Source of the DNA: CAZTDD01 sp964612675
Lineage (GTDB): Bacteria > Hinthialibacterota > Hinthialibacteria > Hinthialibacterales > JAKPRU01
Assembly: GCA_964612675.1 (NCBI GenBank)
Contig: CAZTDD010000001.1
Coordinates: 186,001 to 250,000, forward strand
Reading direction: 5' to 3'
DNA: 64,000 nucleotides
A program made the translations under genes and the position numbers. Positions 25,231 through 33,974 of this stretch are shown here, one piece after another. Numbering within the stretch: the stretch's first letter is position 1; each line of letters starts with the position of its first letter. The notes under the pieces are model-generated. The model saw nothing but the letters and a program-made list of their open reading frames with translations. It ran no database searches and was not told the DNA's origin.

Positions 25231-26568
25231 TTAGATGCTGAAGTACTCGTTGTGAATCCTCTCTTCGCCGACTCCCAAGGTTTGCAGCTCAGAAATAACC
25301 TTGTGCATCATCGGGGGCGGACCACACACAAAAAAGTCGGCTTCCGATAGGTCCTCACCGGCATGCTTCTGAATCATTTCTCCAGTTACATATCCGCGTT
25401 CGCCGGTCCATTCCTCCCCTGCTTCTTCCAATACATACACAATTTTGATTCTCTGGGAAAACTCGTTGAGCTCTTCCTCAAAAATGATGTCCTCTCTAGA
25501 GCGATTTGCATAAATCAAGGTTACTGGACGCGTGTCGGCGATATCTTCAAGATATTTCAGCATACTTCGTATCGGAGTAATTCCGACACCTCCTGCGATA
25601 AACACAAACTTTCTGGGCCAGAAGAAACACAAACTGAATCGGCCGAACGGCGCCTCGATTTCCGCTCCGTCATCCTCTCTTGTTTCGCCAATTGTGTTGG
25701 TGAAGTCTCCCGATTCCTTGATTGTAGCCTTGATGAATTCACGCTCCGTCGGTGAGGAAGAAATGGTAAAAGGATGTTCTTCGGACTTTCTACCGGGGCG
25801 GCGCAAGCTAAGAAACATGAACTGTCCAGGTCTATAACTGAATAGACCGTTATTACGAGGTTCCATGCGGAGGGTGTAGGTATCGTGCGTTTCTTGACTG
25901 ACGTCGGCCACTCGAAAACGATTCCGCCCCCACAATGGTATATAAACATTGCGATAGATGAAAATTCCGAGTGCCGCTAACAGCAGTATCCAAAACAGCG
26001 TTTTCGGAGCGGGAAGCGCCAAATCCGACCCGACAAACAAAGCGTGCGTCGCTCCCAGCACAACAACAAGGATGATCCCCTTGTGCATGACACGCCAGGT
26101 TTGAAATCCGATGCTCAATTTATAGAAATACAAAGCAAACAGTACAGCGAATATCAAGAACAACAAGGTAATTTTACCTACCCACACCTGCCATGGTGTG
26201 TCCAGATAGAAAAGGTGAAGGTCGCCTTCTCCAAGAGAAAGTAGAATAGGATGAGAAATCAAGAGAGCGGTTCCGACAAGCGCCATCTTCTCGTGAAATA
26301 ATGTAGTTCCATCGAGACCGAACGGGCGGGTAATCGTTCGGATCCGAGATGTGAGCGTTACTTGAAGCACAAGAATAGTAAATCCTACAAGTGCCGCTCC
26401 CTTTCCTATTTCCTCCAACACGGGATCTCCTCCGCCGCCGGAGAGCAGCACTATGATCAGCGGAAGGACAGCGATAACAACGTAGAGCATTACCAGGATC
26501 GTGCCAAACGCCCTTGAGTCCAGCCAGGCAGCTGTACATTGATTTGCTACTTCACCTTGTGCAGTCAT
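25231..26568 (-). CDS. Ferric-reductase-like membrane flavoprotein (FNR type)
   Basis: A 445-residue protein with an N-terminal ferric-reductase-like membrane domain of about six helices (to about residue 205) and a C-terminal ferredoxin-NADP reductase domain. The FAD-binding part reads YRPGQFMFLSLRR followed by EEHPFTISSSP, and the NAD(P) part reads VFIAGGVGITPIRSML and ends with FFVCGPPPMMHKV. The start at 26568 has AAAGGA about eight bases upstream and avoids overlap with the upstream gene; an earlier in-frame start at 26613 is possible. Such proteins move electrons from NAD(P)H through FAD and haem across the membrane to metals or a partner. In this cluster it may reduce Cu(II) or feed the CuA protein. 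Heme ligands were not assigned residue by residue. Confidence 0.85.
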   Translation of the reverse strand: MTAQGEVANQCTAAWLDSRAFGTILVMLYVVIAVLPLIIVLLSGGGGDPVLEEIGKGAALVGFTILVLQVTLTSRIRTITRPFGLDGTTLFHEKMALVGTALLISHPILLSLGEGDLHLFYLDTPWQVWVGKITLLFLIFAVLFALYFYKLSIGFQTWRVMHKGIILVVVLGATHALFVGSDLALPAPKTLFWILLLAALGIFIYRNVYIPLWGRNRFRVADVSQETHDTYTLRMEPRNNGLFSYRPGQFMFLSLRRPGRKSEEHPFTISSSPTEREFIKATIKESGDFTNTIGETREDDGAEIEAPFGRFSLCFFWPRKFVFIAGGVGITPIRSMLKYLEDIADTRPVTLIYANRSREDIIFEEELNEFSQRIKIVYVLEEAGEEWTGERGYVTGEMIQKHAGEDLSEADFFVCGPPPMMHKVISELQTLGVGEERIHNEYFSI

Positions 26569-26591
26569 TGATGCGGTCCTTTCTAGTCTGT

Positions 26592-27125
26592 CTAGAATCG
26601 GATGTATGCACACCCGTTGAACTGGAGATCGATAATTCGCGGATACGCCCCGGCCACAATCGTGACACCCGGAAGAATGTCAGTATGATTCCATCCGTGC
26701 TTTTTCATGGTCTGAGCGCACAGTTCTATATTGATATCGTTGTCGATTAAGTTCGCGACAATATTCTTGTTCGGATTCGCTTCATTGCCTCTTTGGGCAT
26801 GGACTCGATAGAGTTCGTCTTTCAATAGCCAATATCCGGCATCGCCTTGCAACACGGCGTGAATGTCGAGTTCGGAGGCGGGTATTTCCATCGTTTGGTA
26901 GGCTTTATAGAGCTTCCGAACATAATGCAGCCCGCTCCCGATCCCGTCTTTCCATTCATCCGTTTTGATTTGATAAACGACACGGATATCTGTTGTTGTC
27001 TGAATATCCAAAGGCTCGGTTTGCTTTGACTTGGAAGTCCCGACCGCATAGACGATCGGAATCGCGATGGCCGTAAGCAACGCGAAACCGCGAACATACA
27101 GATACTGTTTATCTTTCCGTTTCAT
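26592..27125 (-). CDS. Exported or membrane-anchored DsrE-like protein
   Basis: A 177-residue protein with an N-terminal hydrophobic segment (about 11-27) that is either a signal peptide or an anchor, followed by a DsrE/DsrF-like domain (VVYQIKTDEWKDGIGSGLHYV onward). It keeps the single cysteine in ELCAQTMKKHGW and the C-terminal GVTIVAGAYPRIIDLQFNGCAYI pattern of the family. DsrE-fold proteins relay sulfur or bind metals; those with a leader peptide sit in the periplasm and their role is not known. GAAGG lies just before the ATG. It lies 23 bases upstream of the FNR-type gene and 64 bases downstream of the multicopper oxidase gene, so co-transcription is likely. Confidence 0.7.
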   Translation of the reverse strand: MKRKDKQYLYVRGFALLTAIAIPIVYAVGTSKSKQTEPLDIQTTTDIRVVYQIKTDEWKDGIGSGLHYVRKLYKAYQTMEIPASELDIHAVLQGDAGYWLLKDELYRVHAQRGNEANPNKNIVANLIDNDINIELCAQTMKKHGWNHTDILPGVTIVAGAYPRIIDLQFNGCAYIRF

Positions 27126-27189
27126 CCGAACCTTCTTTCAAGCCAATGGTCTGTATATGCCTTATCTTTCAGACCGGGTGTTCCTAAAG

Positions 27190-28578
27190 TCAATTATGAT
27201 TCATCATCATTCTACCCGACTCAGGCGGAGGATCGTTCACTTCGATTCCGTCAGCCTCCATTTCTCTGGCAGTCGCCGGGCGGGCAACCGTACCTTCAGG
27301 GAATTCGTAAGGACCTGGATCTTCATAACCCGGTGCGTTTTCACGTACTTTGAGCACGGTAACCATGCTACCCAAAACGGTTTTGCCGAATTGCCCTTCA
27401 AACCCCAGCATGGGAATACTGTTCTCAGGGACCGGCATACCCATTTCTTGAAGCGGTCTCATACCAATCTGTCCCATGGTCATATAGGCCGGTATCAATT
27501 GCTTGATTTTCTTCTCTACATCCCCGGTATTCACCCCAACCATGTTAGGGAAATCGTGTCCCATCTGGTTCATCGTATGATGAGTCATATGACAATGCAT
27601 GAGCCAATCGCCGGGATTATCGGCAAATAATTCAATAACCCGAACACTTCCAACGTGAACGAGGACCGTAGTTTCCGGCCATTGAGCAAATTTGGGGATC
27701 TGTCCGCCGTCGGTTTCAACCACTTTGAATTCGTAACCATGTAAGTGGATTGGATGATGATCCATGGCGCTCAAGTTGCCGATACGAATCCTTACGCGGT
27801 CGCCCAACTCAGCCACGAGAGGATGTGTGCCGGGAAATGCTTTTCCGTTGATTGTGAGGATGTTGAAATCGGTCATTTCAAGAGTGTTCGGACGGCTCGT
27901 CCCCGGTATGATCTCCCATTCATGAAGCATCAATGCAAAGTCCCGATCCGGTGGCGGCTGTTGGGGATTTCGTGGATGAACCACAATCATTCCGGTCAAC
28001 CCCATTCCTTCCTGCGTCATGCTGTCGAAATGCGGGTGATACATGAATGTGCCGCTCTCGGGAAATATAAACTCGTAGCGGCAAGTTTCTCCCGGTTGAA
28101 TAGCGGGTTGTGTGAGACCGGCCACTCCGTCCATCCCGCAAGGTAGTAGGATTCCGTGCCAGTGAACCGTGGTTTCCACGGGTAGATGGTTTGTAACGTA
28201 GATTCTGACTCGATCGCCTTCCACAAGTTCAATCGTAGGCCCCGGGGTCTGTCCGTTTAATCCCCAGCAGTTCACAACGAGTCCATCGGCGATTTCCTGT
28301 TCAATCGGCTCGGCAATTAAATGAAGAATCTTCGTTCCTTCAACAACGTGGTATGGCAGCGTGCTGCCATTGGGCGTATAAACCGGCCGGTAATCCTTGC
28401 CGGGCTCTCCGGGGGGATAGGATTTTGCGGCAGCATCGTGCCAAGGGCGTTCCGGTCGTTGTTCTTTCTTCGATTCCCCGATTCCTTCCGACACCGCAAA
28501 TAGAAGAGACAACGTCAAGGAACTCAAGAAGATGACCGGGTACAACCAGTCAAGAAACGATTTTCTATGCGCAATCAT
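27190..28578 (-). CDS. Multicopper oxidase (CopA/laccase-like)
   Basis: A 462-residue exported multicopper oxidase. A membrane or signal segment (about 9-27) precedes three cupredoxin domains. All four copper-ligand motifs are visible: HWHG, YHPHFDS, HPIHLHGYEF and the C-terminal HCHMTHHTMNQM. The last contains the cysteine of the type 1 site with its flanking histidines. Such enzymes oxidise Cu(I) or phenols with oxygen as acceptor in the periplasm and protect from copper. There is a Met/His-rich part near the C-terminus (MGQIGMRPLQEMGMPVPE, then MMMNHN). GAAGGAG precedes the start. It lies between the TolC-like and DsrE-like genes in the island. Confidence 0.93.
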   Translation of the reverse strand: MIAHRKSFLDWLYPVIFLSSLTLSLLFAVSEGIGESKKEQRPERPWHDAAAKSYPPGEPGKDYRPVYTPNGSTLPYHVVEGTKILHLIAEPIEQEIADGLVVNCWGLNGQTPGPTIELVEGDRVRIYVTNHLPVETTVHWHGILLPCGMDGVAGLTQPAIQPGETCRYEFIFPESGTFMYHPHFDSMTQEGMGLTGMIVVHPRNPQQPPPDRDFALMLHEWEIIPGTSRPNTLEMTDFNILTINGKAFPGTHPLVAELGDRVRIRIGNLSAMDHHPIHLHGYEFKVVETDGGQIPKFAQWPETTVLVHVGSVRVIELFADNPGDWLMHCHMTHHTMNQMGHDFPNMVGVNTGDVEKKIKQLIPAYMTMGQIGMRPLQEMGMPVPENSIPMLGFEGQFGKTVLGSMVTVLKVRENAPGYEDPGPYEFPEGTVARPATAREMEADGIEVNDPPPESGRMMMNHN

Positions 28579-28629
28579 ACTGCGTCTCCTTCTCCCCAGC
28601 TTCGAACACGTTCTCAGACACTTCTGTGC

Positions 28630-30063
28630 TCAATGTCCTCCTCCACCGCCCATTTGGATTCCCGCATCTCCCAATCCAGTCACGTTGCCTAACGATGCGC
28701 CCTTGGTTAATCGACCATCCAGTATCTGCTGTAATTCCGACCGGGCGATCCAGTAATTCCGCAGGGATTGGATGTACCTTCGTTTCGCGTTAATTTCACT
28801 CTGTTTCGCCTGTAGCAATTCAAATACTCCCAGAAGCATTCCGTTATAACGAAGTTGAGTCTGGGCCATAATCCGCTCGCTTAGAGGTACAAATACTTTC
28901 CGGTAGAACACAGCCTGGCGACGGGCGTTGAGTAGTCTATGGCGTGCTCTGCGAACACTCGAATGAATTTCGACCGCGAGTCCGGAGTATTCCCGCCACG
29001 CTCGCCGCAATTGAGCTCTGGCCATGGATCGAACGGCCTGTCCTTGATCGAAAAGTGGAAGAGGGATGTCGAGCATCGGACCGACTACCCATGTACCATC
29101 GGGTTCCCGTTCAGAATCCGCCCCAATCCCGAATTCCGGAAACACCGAAGTGATATTCGTCATGCCCAGATCTTGTGCCAACGCTTTCACACGATTGTAT
29201 GACATCGACAGATCCAGGCTGTTCTCAATCGCTCTCTTTTCCAGTTGCGTCAGGTCCATCGGTTTTTCCGGAATCTCGGGCAATTCGGCTGTAACCGTCC
29301 AATCGGTGTGCTTCCCCCATAGCCCCATCAGTGTGTTCAGTCGTTCTCTGTCTTCGAGTACAGCGATTTCCAGACTGGAACACTGCAGTTTTGCTTCTTC
29401 GTATATGGCTTGTTTGCCGAACAGATTGAGCTTCGTAATGTTTCCCGCGTTGCGCAAACGGCCCGCCATCTCATAAGACGCCTCTGCCGCCAGGAGAACA
29501 TCTTCGAACATTTCCATGGTCTGTCGGTCCATCTGCAATTCGATATACGCGCGCCGCGTATCGTAAGCAACGTCCAACACTTGCGCGGTAACCGCCGCCT
29601 TCACCTCCTCCAATTCCGTTGACGCGATTCTCCTCTTGAGAGGCGTCATCATAACGTCCATGAAATCCTGGACGACGCCCATTTCAATAACATGTCCGCC
29701 GTGACGAACCCATTTGTATGACCCGTCAAAGACCGGGTTTTTCAGCAAACCTGCCTGCACCAAAGACGCACGGGCGATGGCAAGTTGTTCGTATGTAGAT
29801 TGAAGATGTTGGTTGTTGAGAAGAGCGATCTGTACCGCTTCGTTGAGAGATAATTCGTCTGCAAGCATCTCCTCGACACTGCGGAGTAATCTCAGTTCTT
29901 CCTCTCGATACAGAGTGTCGTTCCATTCTAGACTCTTTCCGGTCCGCATTTCGACGTCTTCTTGTACATCGCCGAACACTTCCTCCTTCGAAGGCGTTGC
30001 ACAGCCCATAAAAAACGCTGTAAGTACGATACACAATGAAGAGCACAACCACTTGCAATTCAT
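28630..30063 (-). CDS. Outer-membrane efflux lipoprotein (TolC/CusC family)
   Basis: A 477-residue outer-membrane factor. The N-terminus has a lipoprotein signal with the lipobox FFMGC. Two tandem TolC-type repeats of long amphipathic helices follow (for example AVQIALLNNQHLQSTYEQLA and LELSMSYNRVKALAQDLG-like segments), as in CusC. It forms the channel for efflux through the outer membrane. The C-terminus ends in a Gly-rich tail (QMGGGGGH). No RND pump or adaptor is in this operon; the RND pair at 38182-42459 lacks its own TolC, so they could work together, but that is inference. It lies 24 bases downstream of the HMBD lipoprotein. Confidence 0.88.
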   Translation of the reverse strand: MNCKWLCSSLCIVLTAFFMGCATPSKEEVFGDVQEDVEMRTGKSLEWNDTLYREEELRLLRSVEEMLADELSLNEAVQIALLNNQHLQSTYEQLAIARASLVQAGLLKNPVFDGSYKWVRHGGHVIEMGVVQDFMDVMMTPLKRRIASTELEEVKAAVTAQVLDVAYDTRRAYIELQMDRQTMEMFEDVLLAAEASYEMAGRLRNAGNITKLNLFGKQAIYEEAKLQCSSLEIAVLEDRERLNTLMGLWGKHTDWTVTAELPEIPEKPMDLTQLEKRAIENSLDLSMSYNRVKALAQDLGMTNITSVFPEFGIGADSEREPDGTWVVGPMLDIPLPLFDQGQAVRSMARAQLRRAWREYSGLAVEIHSSVRRARHRLLNARRQAVFYRKVFVPLSERIMAQTQLRYNGMLLGVFELLQAKQSEINAKRRYIQSLRNYWIARSELQQILDGRLTKGASLGNVTGLGDAGIQMGGGGGH

Positions 30064-30087
30064 AACAAATCCTCTGTTTCTTCTGTC

Positions 30088-30441
30088 CTATTCCTTCTCG
30101 TCCGTTTGCCTTGCAAGTTTCATGTTGCACGTCGAGCATATGCCAGGCTTTGTGGATGTTACGGTTGGGTGCATCGGGCATGCGTAGGCGTCTGAAGTCT
30201 GCGAGGAACTCATTTCTCTGCTTTCGTTCTCGCGAATTATCTCTACGGGAAGTCTCCACTCAGGATAAGACATTGGCGCCAATCGGTTGGACAACGCGGG
30301 GAGTGTCCCTGCTTCAGCCTTTACATTCGCTGGATGCGATCCAGAGGGACGAGGTACACATGTTGAGCATGCCGTTGTAAAAAGAAATACCGTTGCTAGG
30401 AAGCATATCGTTGTCGTATTCCAGAATATTCGTATCCGCAT
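30088..30441 (-). CDS. Small lipoprotein with heavy-metal-binding (HMBD) module
   Basis: A 117-residue lipoprotein, first gene of the copper island. The ATG at 30441 has AAGGA seven bases upstream; an upstream GTG (30456) is possible. A signal peptide ends in the lipobox TTAC. After a Pro/Ser-rich linker a single HMBD module closes the protein: YACPMHPTVTSTKPGICSTC then NMKL, the same module as in the N-terminus of the P-type ATPase. The Cys/Met/His set suggests copper or zinc binding at the cell surface. The other members of the island follow on the same strand, the next with a 24-base gap. Confidence 0.8.
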   Translation of the reverse strand: MRIRIFWNTTTICFLATVFLFTTACSTCVPRPSGSHPANVKAEAGTLPALSNRLAPMSYPEWRLPVEIIRENESREMSSSQTSDAYACPMHPTVTSTKPGICSTCNMKLARQTDEKE

Positions 30442-30784
30442 AGAGTTATCCTTCACATATCTTCACACAACTAATCGAATTATCACCGATGCAAATCAAT
30501 GCGGCGTCGTTCGATAGAACAACTTCCAATCCTTACTTGCTATTTAAGCATAGTGATATTGGTTGCCTCGACATACCGGCCAAACACGGAAACATTTCTA
30601 AGGGAATCGCTGAAACGATAATGGGGGAAATCCCCAGGTTTGGACTTCGATAAATGGGTAGACTCTATTATGCGTCTCTTATAACGTGCGGCACCGACGC
30701 TATACTGTATATTAGATGTTTCAATATCGGTATTGTCGTTTTAAATTCGATAGGAAGAACACTCTCTAGAGGAACAATTTTATT
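30442..30784. other. Divergent intergenic region between copper island and ABC importer
   Basis: A 343-base AT-rich gap that must hold the promoters of both divergent units. It contains TATACT at 30701-30706, about 80 bases before the ABC binding-protein gene, without a good -35, and a palindromic stretch TGGGGGAAATCCCCA (30622-30636). I found no open frame worth calling here. Confidence 0.5.
30622..30643. promoter_or_regulatory. G/C-tract palindrome, possible regulator site
   Basis: TGGGGGAAATCCCCA followed by GGTTTGG. A similar arrangement, TGGGGGATTTTCCCA followed by CTTTGG, occurs at 37978-37998 ahead of the RND adaptor gene. Both lie in divergent or upstream regions, about 150-200 bases from a + strand start. 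Confidence 0.35.
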
Positions 30785-32122
30785 ATGACAGGCATGAAGA
30801 CAACACTTTCTGTTGCATATTTGAAAGATATGTGCAAACTCAGCTTTCTTTTCGGTGTCGTACCTGTCACGGTGTTCTTTGCCTGCGGCGGCGAATCTCC
30901 GGAACAGCAAAAAGGTACAGGAATTGTCCAGCTCGATGTATGGGCGCATTCAGGACGTGAGGGAGAACGGAAAACAATTCAGAAACAGGTCCAGCAGTTC
31001 AACGATAACCATGACAAGAGTGATATTGAATTAACCATTCTGCCGGAGGGCTCGTATAACGCCCAGGTTCAGTCTGCCGCGTTAGCGGGCGATCTTCCCG
31101 ATATACTGGAGTTTGACGGTCCGTTTGTATACAACTATGTATGGCAGGGACATCTGATCACCATTGATGATTATCTCAGCCGGCAAACCCGGGAGAACCT
31201 CATTTCTTCGATTATCGAGCAGGGCACCTACCGAGGGGGCCTACATACCGTTGGAATGTACGATTCCGGTCTCGCGATGTATGGGAGAAAGAGTATTCTG
31301 AAAAATGCGGGTATTCGAATTCCAACCTCTCCCGACAACGCCTGGACGGCCGACGAGTTCAAGCAGATTCTCGGTACGCTTGCGAAAGACGACCCCGATG
31401 GCTCCGTTCTCGATTTGAAATTGAATTATCGCGGCGAATGGTTTACCTACGCGTTTTCGCCAGTCATTCAGTCGGCCGGTGGCGACTTGATCGACCGAAG
31501 CGATTTTCAGTCGGCTGAGGGAGTTCTCAACGGAACGGCAGCCGTTTATGCAATGAGTGAGATACAGAGCTGGATCGAGGACGGCTATGTCGATCCAAAC
31601 ATCGATGACAACGCATTCATTGGCGGGCGCGTTGCGTTGTCCTGGGTCGGCCACTGGGAATACAATCGCTACGCGGATGCGTTCGGTGACGATCTGGTCC
31701 TTGTCCCGCTTCCGGATTTCGGCGAAGGTTCCAAAACAGGCCAAGGTTCCTGGAACTGGGGAATAACAAAGAAATGTGGCAACCCGAAAGTTGCGATGTC
31801 GTTTATCGAGTTTCTGCTGGAGGACAAGCAAATTCTTGCAATGACCCAAGTGAATGCTGCTGTACCGGGCACCTCGAGTGCTATTTCCAAGTCCAAACTG
31901 TACAAGGAGAAGAGCCCTCTTCGGTTATTCGTCACTCAGCTGGTTGGAGATTACGCAGTACCTCGCCCACGCACGCCGGCCTATCCCGTAATCACTTCCG
32001 TTTTCCAACAGGCCTTCGATGACATTCGAAACGGTGCAGACGTTCAAAGATCCCTTGACAAGGCTGTGACGGATATCGATCAGGATATTCGCGACAACCG
32101 CGGGTACCCGCCGGTTGAATAG
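30785..32122 (+). CDS. Sugar ABC transporter substrate-binding lipoprotein
   Basis: A 445-residue extracytoplasmic solute-binding protein of family 1. A long N-terminal signal ends in the lipobox FFACGG near residue 37, so the protein is membrane-anchored. The body has the family pattern: a first lobe DVWAHSGREGERKTIQKQVQ, a hinge around LPDILEFDGPFVYNY, and a C-terminal region VAMSFIEFLLEDKQILAMTQ. The start at 30785 has GAGGA eleven bases upstream. It is followed by two permease genes with a 17-base gap. The bound sugar is not identified; proteins of this type bind oligosaccharides or glycerol-phosphate. Confidence 0.9.
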   Translation: MTGMKTTLSVAYLKDMCKLSFLFGVVPVTVFFACGGESPEQQKGTGIVQLDVWAHSGREGERKTIQKQVQQFNDNHDKSDIELTILPEGSYNAQVQSAALAGDLPDILEFDGPFVYNYVWQGHLITIDDYLSRQTRENLISSIIEQGTYRGGLHTVGMYDSGLAMYGRKSILKNAGIRIPTSPDNAWTADEFKQILGTLAKDDPDGSVLDLKLNYRGEWFTYAFSPVIQSAGGDLIDRSDFQSAEGVLNGTAAVYAMSEIQSWIEDGYVDPNIDDNAFIGGRVALSWVGHWEYNRYADAFGDDLVLVPLPDFGEGSKTGQGSWNWGITKKCGNPKVAMSFIEFLLEDKQILAMTQVNAAVPGTSSAISKSKLYKEKSPLRLFVTQLVGDYAVPRPRTPAYPVITSVFQQAFDDIRNGADVQRSLDKAVTDIDQDIRDNRGYPPVE

Positions 32123-32139
32123 AGGAACTACTTGAGCAG

Positions 32140-33036
32140 ATGGCAAGTATTTCATCGCATCGAATTCGATTGGACCGGATCACGGGACCTCTGATGTCGG
32201 TACCGGCACTGGTGGGTCTCGCTCTCTTTATCGGTCTTCCGTTTATTCTTGCTGTCGTCTTGTCGTTCACAAACATCCGCCTAGGATCGCCTCTTCCCGT
32301 TCGCTTCGTTGGATTGAAACAATACGAGAGAATACTCACGGATGAGTCTTTTCAGCGTGCCCTGTTGAACAATGCCGTGTTTTCTATCATTGTCGTCCCT
32401 CTACAGAGTGGATTCGCCCTGGCTTTAGCGCTTCTCCTCAACAGGGAGTTCCATGGACGAGTCATATTCCGCACGCTCTTCTTCATGCCGGTTGTCTTTC
32501 CGATGGCCCTCGTCGCAGTGATATGGCGTCTTATTTATGCACCTGGGCCGAACGGTCCGTTGAATTCACTGCTTGGATTCATCATGGAATCGAAGGACTT
32601 TCTACATAATCCGTATTTGGCGCTTCCTTCGATTATGGTTTTGTCAATCTGGCAGGGCGTTGGCTTCCAGATGGTCGTCCTTCTCGCGGGATTACAGTCC
32701 ATTCCGGAAGTGTTATACGAAGCCGCAGAGATCGACAACGCAAATCGATGGCAGAAACTCGTGTATATCACGCTTCCGCAGCTCAGAAATCCGCTCATCT
32801 TCACCGCGCTGGTCACGACCATTCTCGCCTTTCGGCTGTTCGATCAGGTACAGATATTAACCCAGGGGGGTCCCAACGACGCATCTACCACGGTCATGTT
32901 CGAGGCCGTGCGGACCGTATTCGATCGACAGCAGGTGGCGCAGGCATCGGCGATGACCGTTGTCTTCTTTGTGATCGTCCTCTGTGTGACCTGGATACAG
33001 CGGACTGTGGCAAAAGAGGAACGGCAAATATCATGA
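32140..33036 (+). CDS. Sugar ABC transporter permease (MalF type)
   Basis: A 298-residue inner-membrane permease with six predicted helices. The cytoplasmic EAA loop that contacts the ATPase is visible as EAAEIDNANRWQKLVYITLP (about residues 190-210). It is the first of two permeases in the importer and ends within the start of the second gene (ATGA overlap). The ATPase subunit is not in the window; importers of this type often share one MsmX/MalK-like ATPase encoded elsewhere. No strong ribosome site lies close to the ATG, so translation may depend on coupling to the binding-protein gene. Confidence 0.9.
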   Translation: MASISSHRIRLDRITGPLMSVPALVGLALFIGLPFILAVVLSFTNIRLGSPLPVRFVGLKQYERILTDESFQRALLNNAVFSIIVVPLQSGFALALALLLNREFHGRVIFRTLFFMPVVFPMALVAVIWRLIYAPGPNGPLNSLLGFIMESKDFLHNPYLALPSIMVLSIWQGVGFQMVVLLAGLQSIPEVLYEAAEIDNANRWQKLVYITLPQLRNPLIFTALVTTILAFRLFDQVQILTQGGPNDASTTVMFEAVRTVFDRQQVAQASAMTVVFFVIVLCVTWIQRTVAKEERQIS

Positions 33037-33884
33037 GAAAACCCAATTCTCTCAACGGTACCTTCTTCCCCGGCCTCTTTCGATACGGCCTATTGGTCGC
33101 AGCAGCCTTCCTCTATATTTCGCCGATATTGTTCATGATTGTTGGCAGCCTAAAACCGGATGACAAGGTACTGGTCGAGGCTGGTTCGCTGAAAGCGCTC
33201 TATCCGACGCAAGCCAGCCTGCAGAACTACCGCGACGTATTCGATCGGGTCGACTTCCTTCGCTTCATGATGAATTCACTTTTCATTACGGGGACAATCG
33301 TCTCCTTCGGCCTGGTGGTAAACTCGATGGCGGCCTATTCGTTTGCGCGGCTCCAGTGGCGTGGACGCGATCTGTTCTTTATTTTTGTACTGTCCCTGAT
33401 GATCCTTCCGTTTCAAGCGATCGCTGTTCCTCTCTTCTATCAGATCACAATACTGGGATGGCGAGACACATATATTGCCCAGATCGTTCCCTTTATCGCC
33501 AATCCGTTCGCAATCTACCTTTTCTACAGTTTCTTCATTGGCATGTCGCGTGAATTGGAGGAGGCGGCCCGTTGCGACGGGGCAAGTATATTTCGCACCT
33601 TCACGACCATAATCGTACCGAATTCCAAACCGGTATACGCCACTGTGACAATTGTGACGTTCCTGTTCTATTGGGGTTTCTATTTATGGCCGTTGATGGT
33701 AACGAGCGGTAAAGAGGTCCGTCCGCTGCCTGTGGCAATCGCGACATTCCAAACTCTTCCTCCCCTCAAATGGGGCGATATCATGGCTTTTGGTGTCATG
33801 ATGATCGCACCCGTTTTGATTGTGTTTCTCGTGTTTCAAAAGTGGTTCGTGAGAGGAGTCGCTTCTGCTTACGGCGAGAAATGA
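33033..33884 (+). CDS. Sugar ABC transporter permease (MalG type)
   Basis: A 283-residue inner-membrane permease. The start at 33033 overlaps the stop of the MalF-type gene by four bases (ATGA); an open frame reaching further up is not a gene start. Six helices are predicted, and the EAA loop reads EEAARCDGASIFRTFTTIIVP near residues 180-200. The N-terminus contains the usual LYISPILFMIVGSLKPDD. Together with the binding protein and the MalF-type subunit it forms the channel of a carbohydrate importer. No ATPase follows; the next gene is ftsH, 90 bases on. Confidence 0.9.
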   Translation: MRKPNSLNGTFFPGLFRYGLLVAAAFLYISPILFMIVGSLKPDDKVLVEAGSLKALYPTQASLQNYRDVFDRVDFLRFMMNSLFITGTIVSFGLVVNSMAAYSFARLQWRGRDLFFIFVLSLMILPFQAIAVPLFYQITILGWRDTYIAQIVPFIANPFAIYLFYSFFIGMSRELEEAARCDGASIFRTFTTIIVPNSKPVYATVTIVTFLFYWGFYLWPLMVTSGKEVRPLPVAIATFQTLPPLKWGDIMAFGVMMIAPVLIVFLVFQKWFVRGVASAYGEK

Positions 33885-33974
33885 CACCCCACCCGCTCGG
33901 TTGTAAACAAGAACGGTTATACTGAATTAAAGAAGAAGCGAGTCTCTTGTGGAGAATACTGAAGGGTCGGAGTT

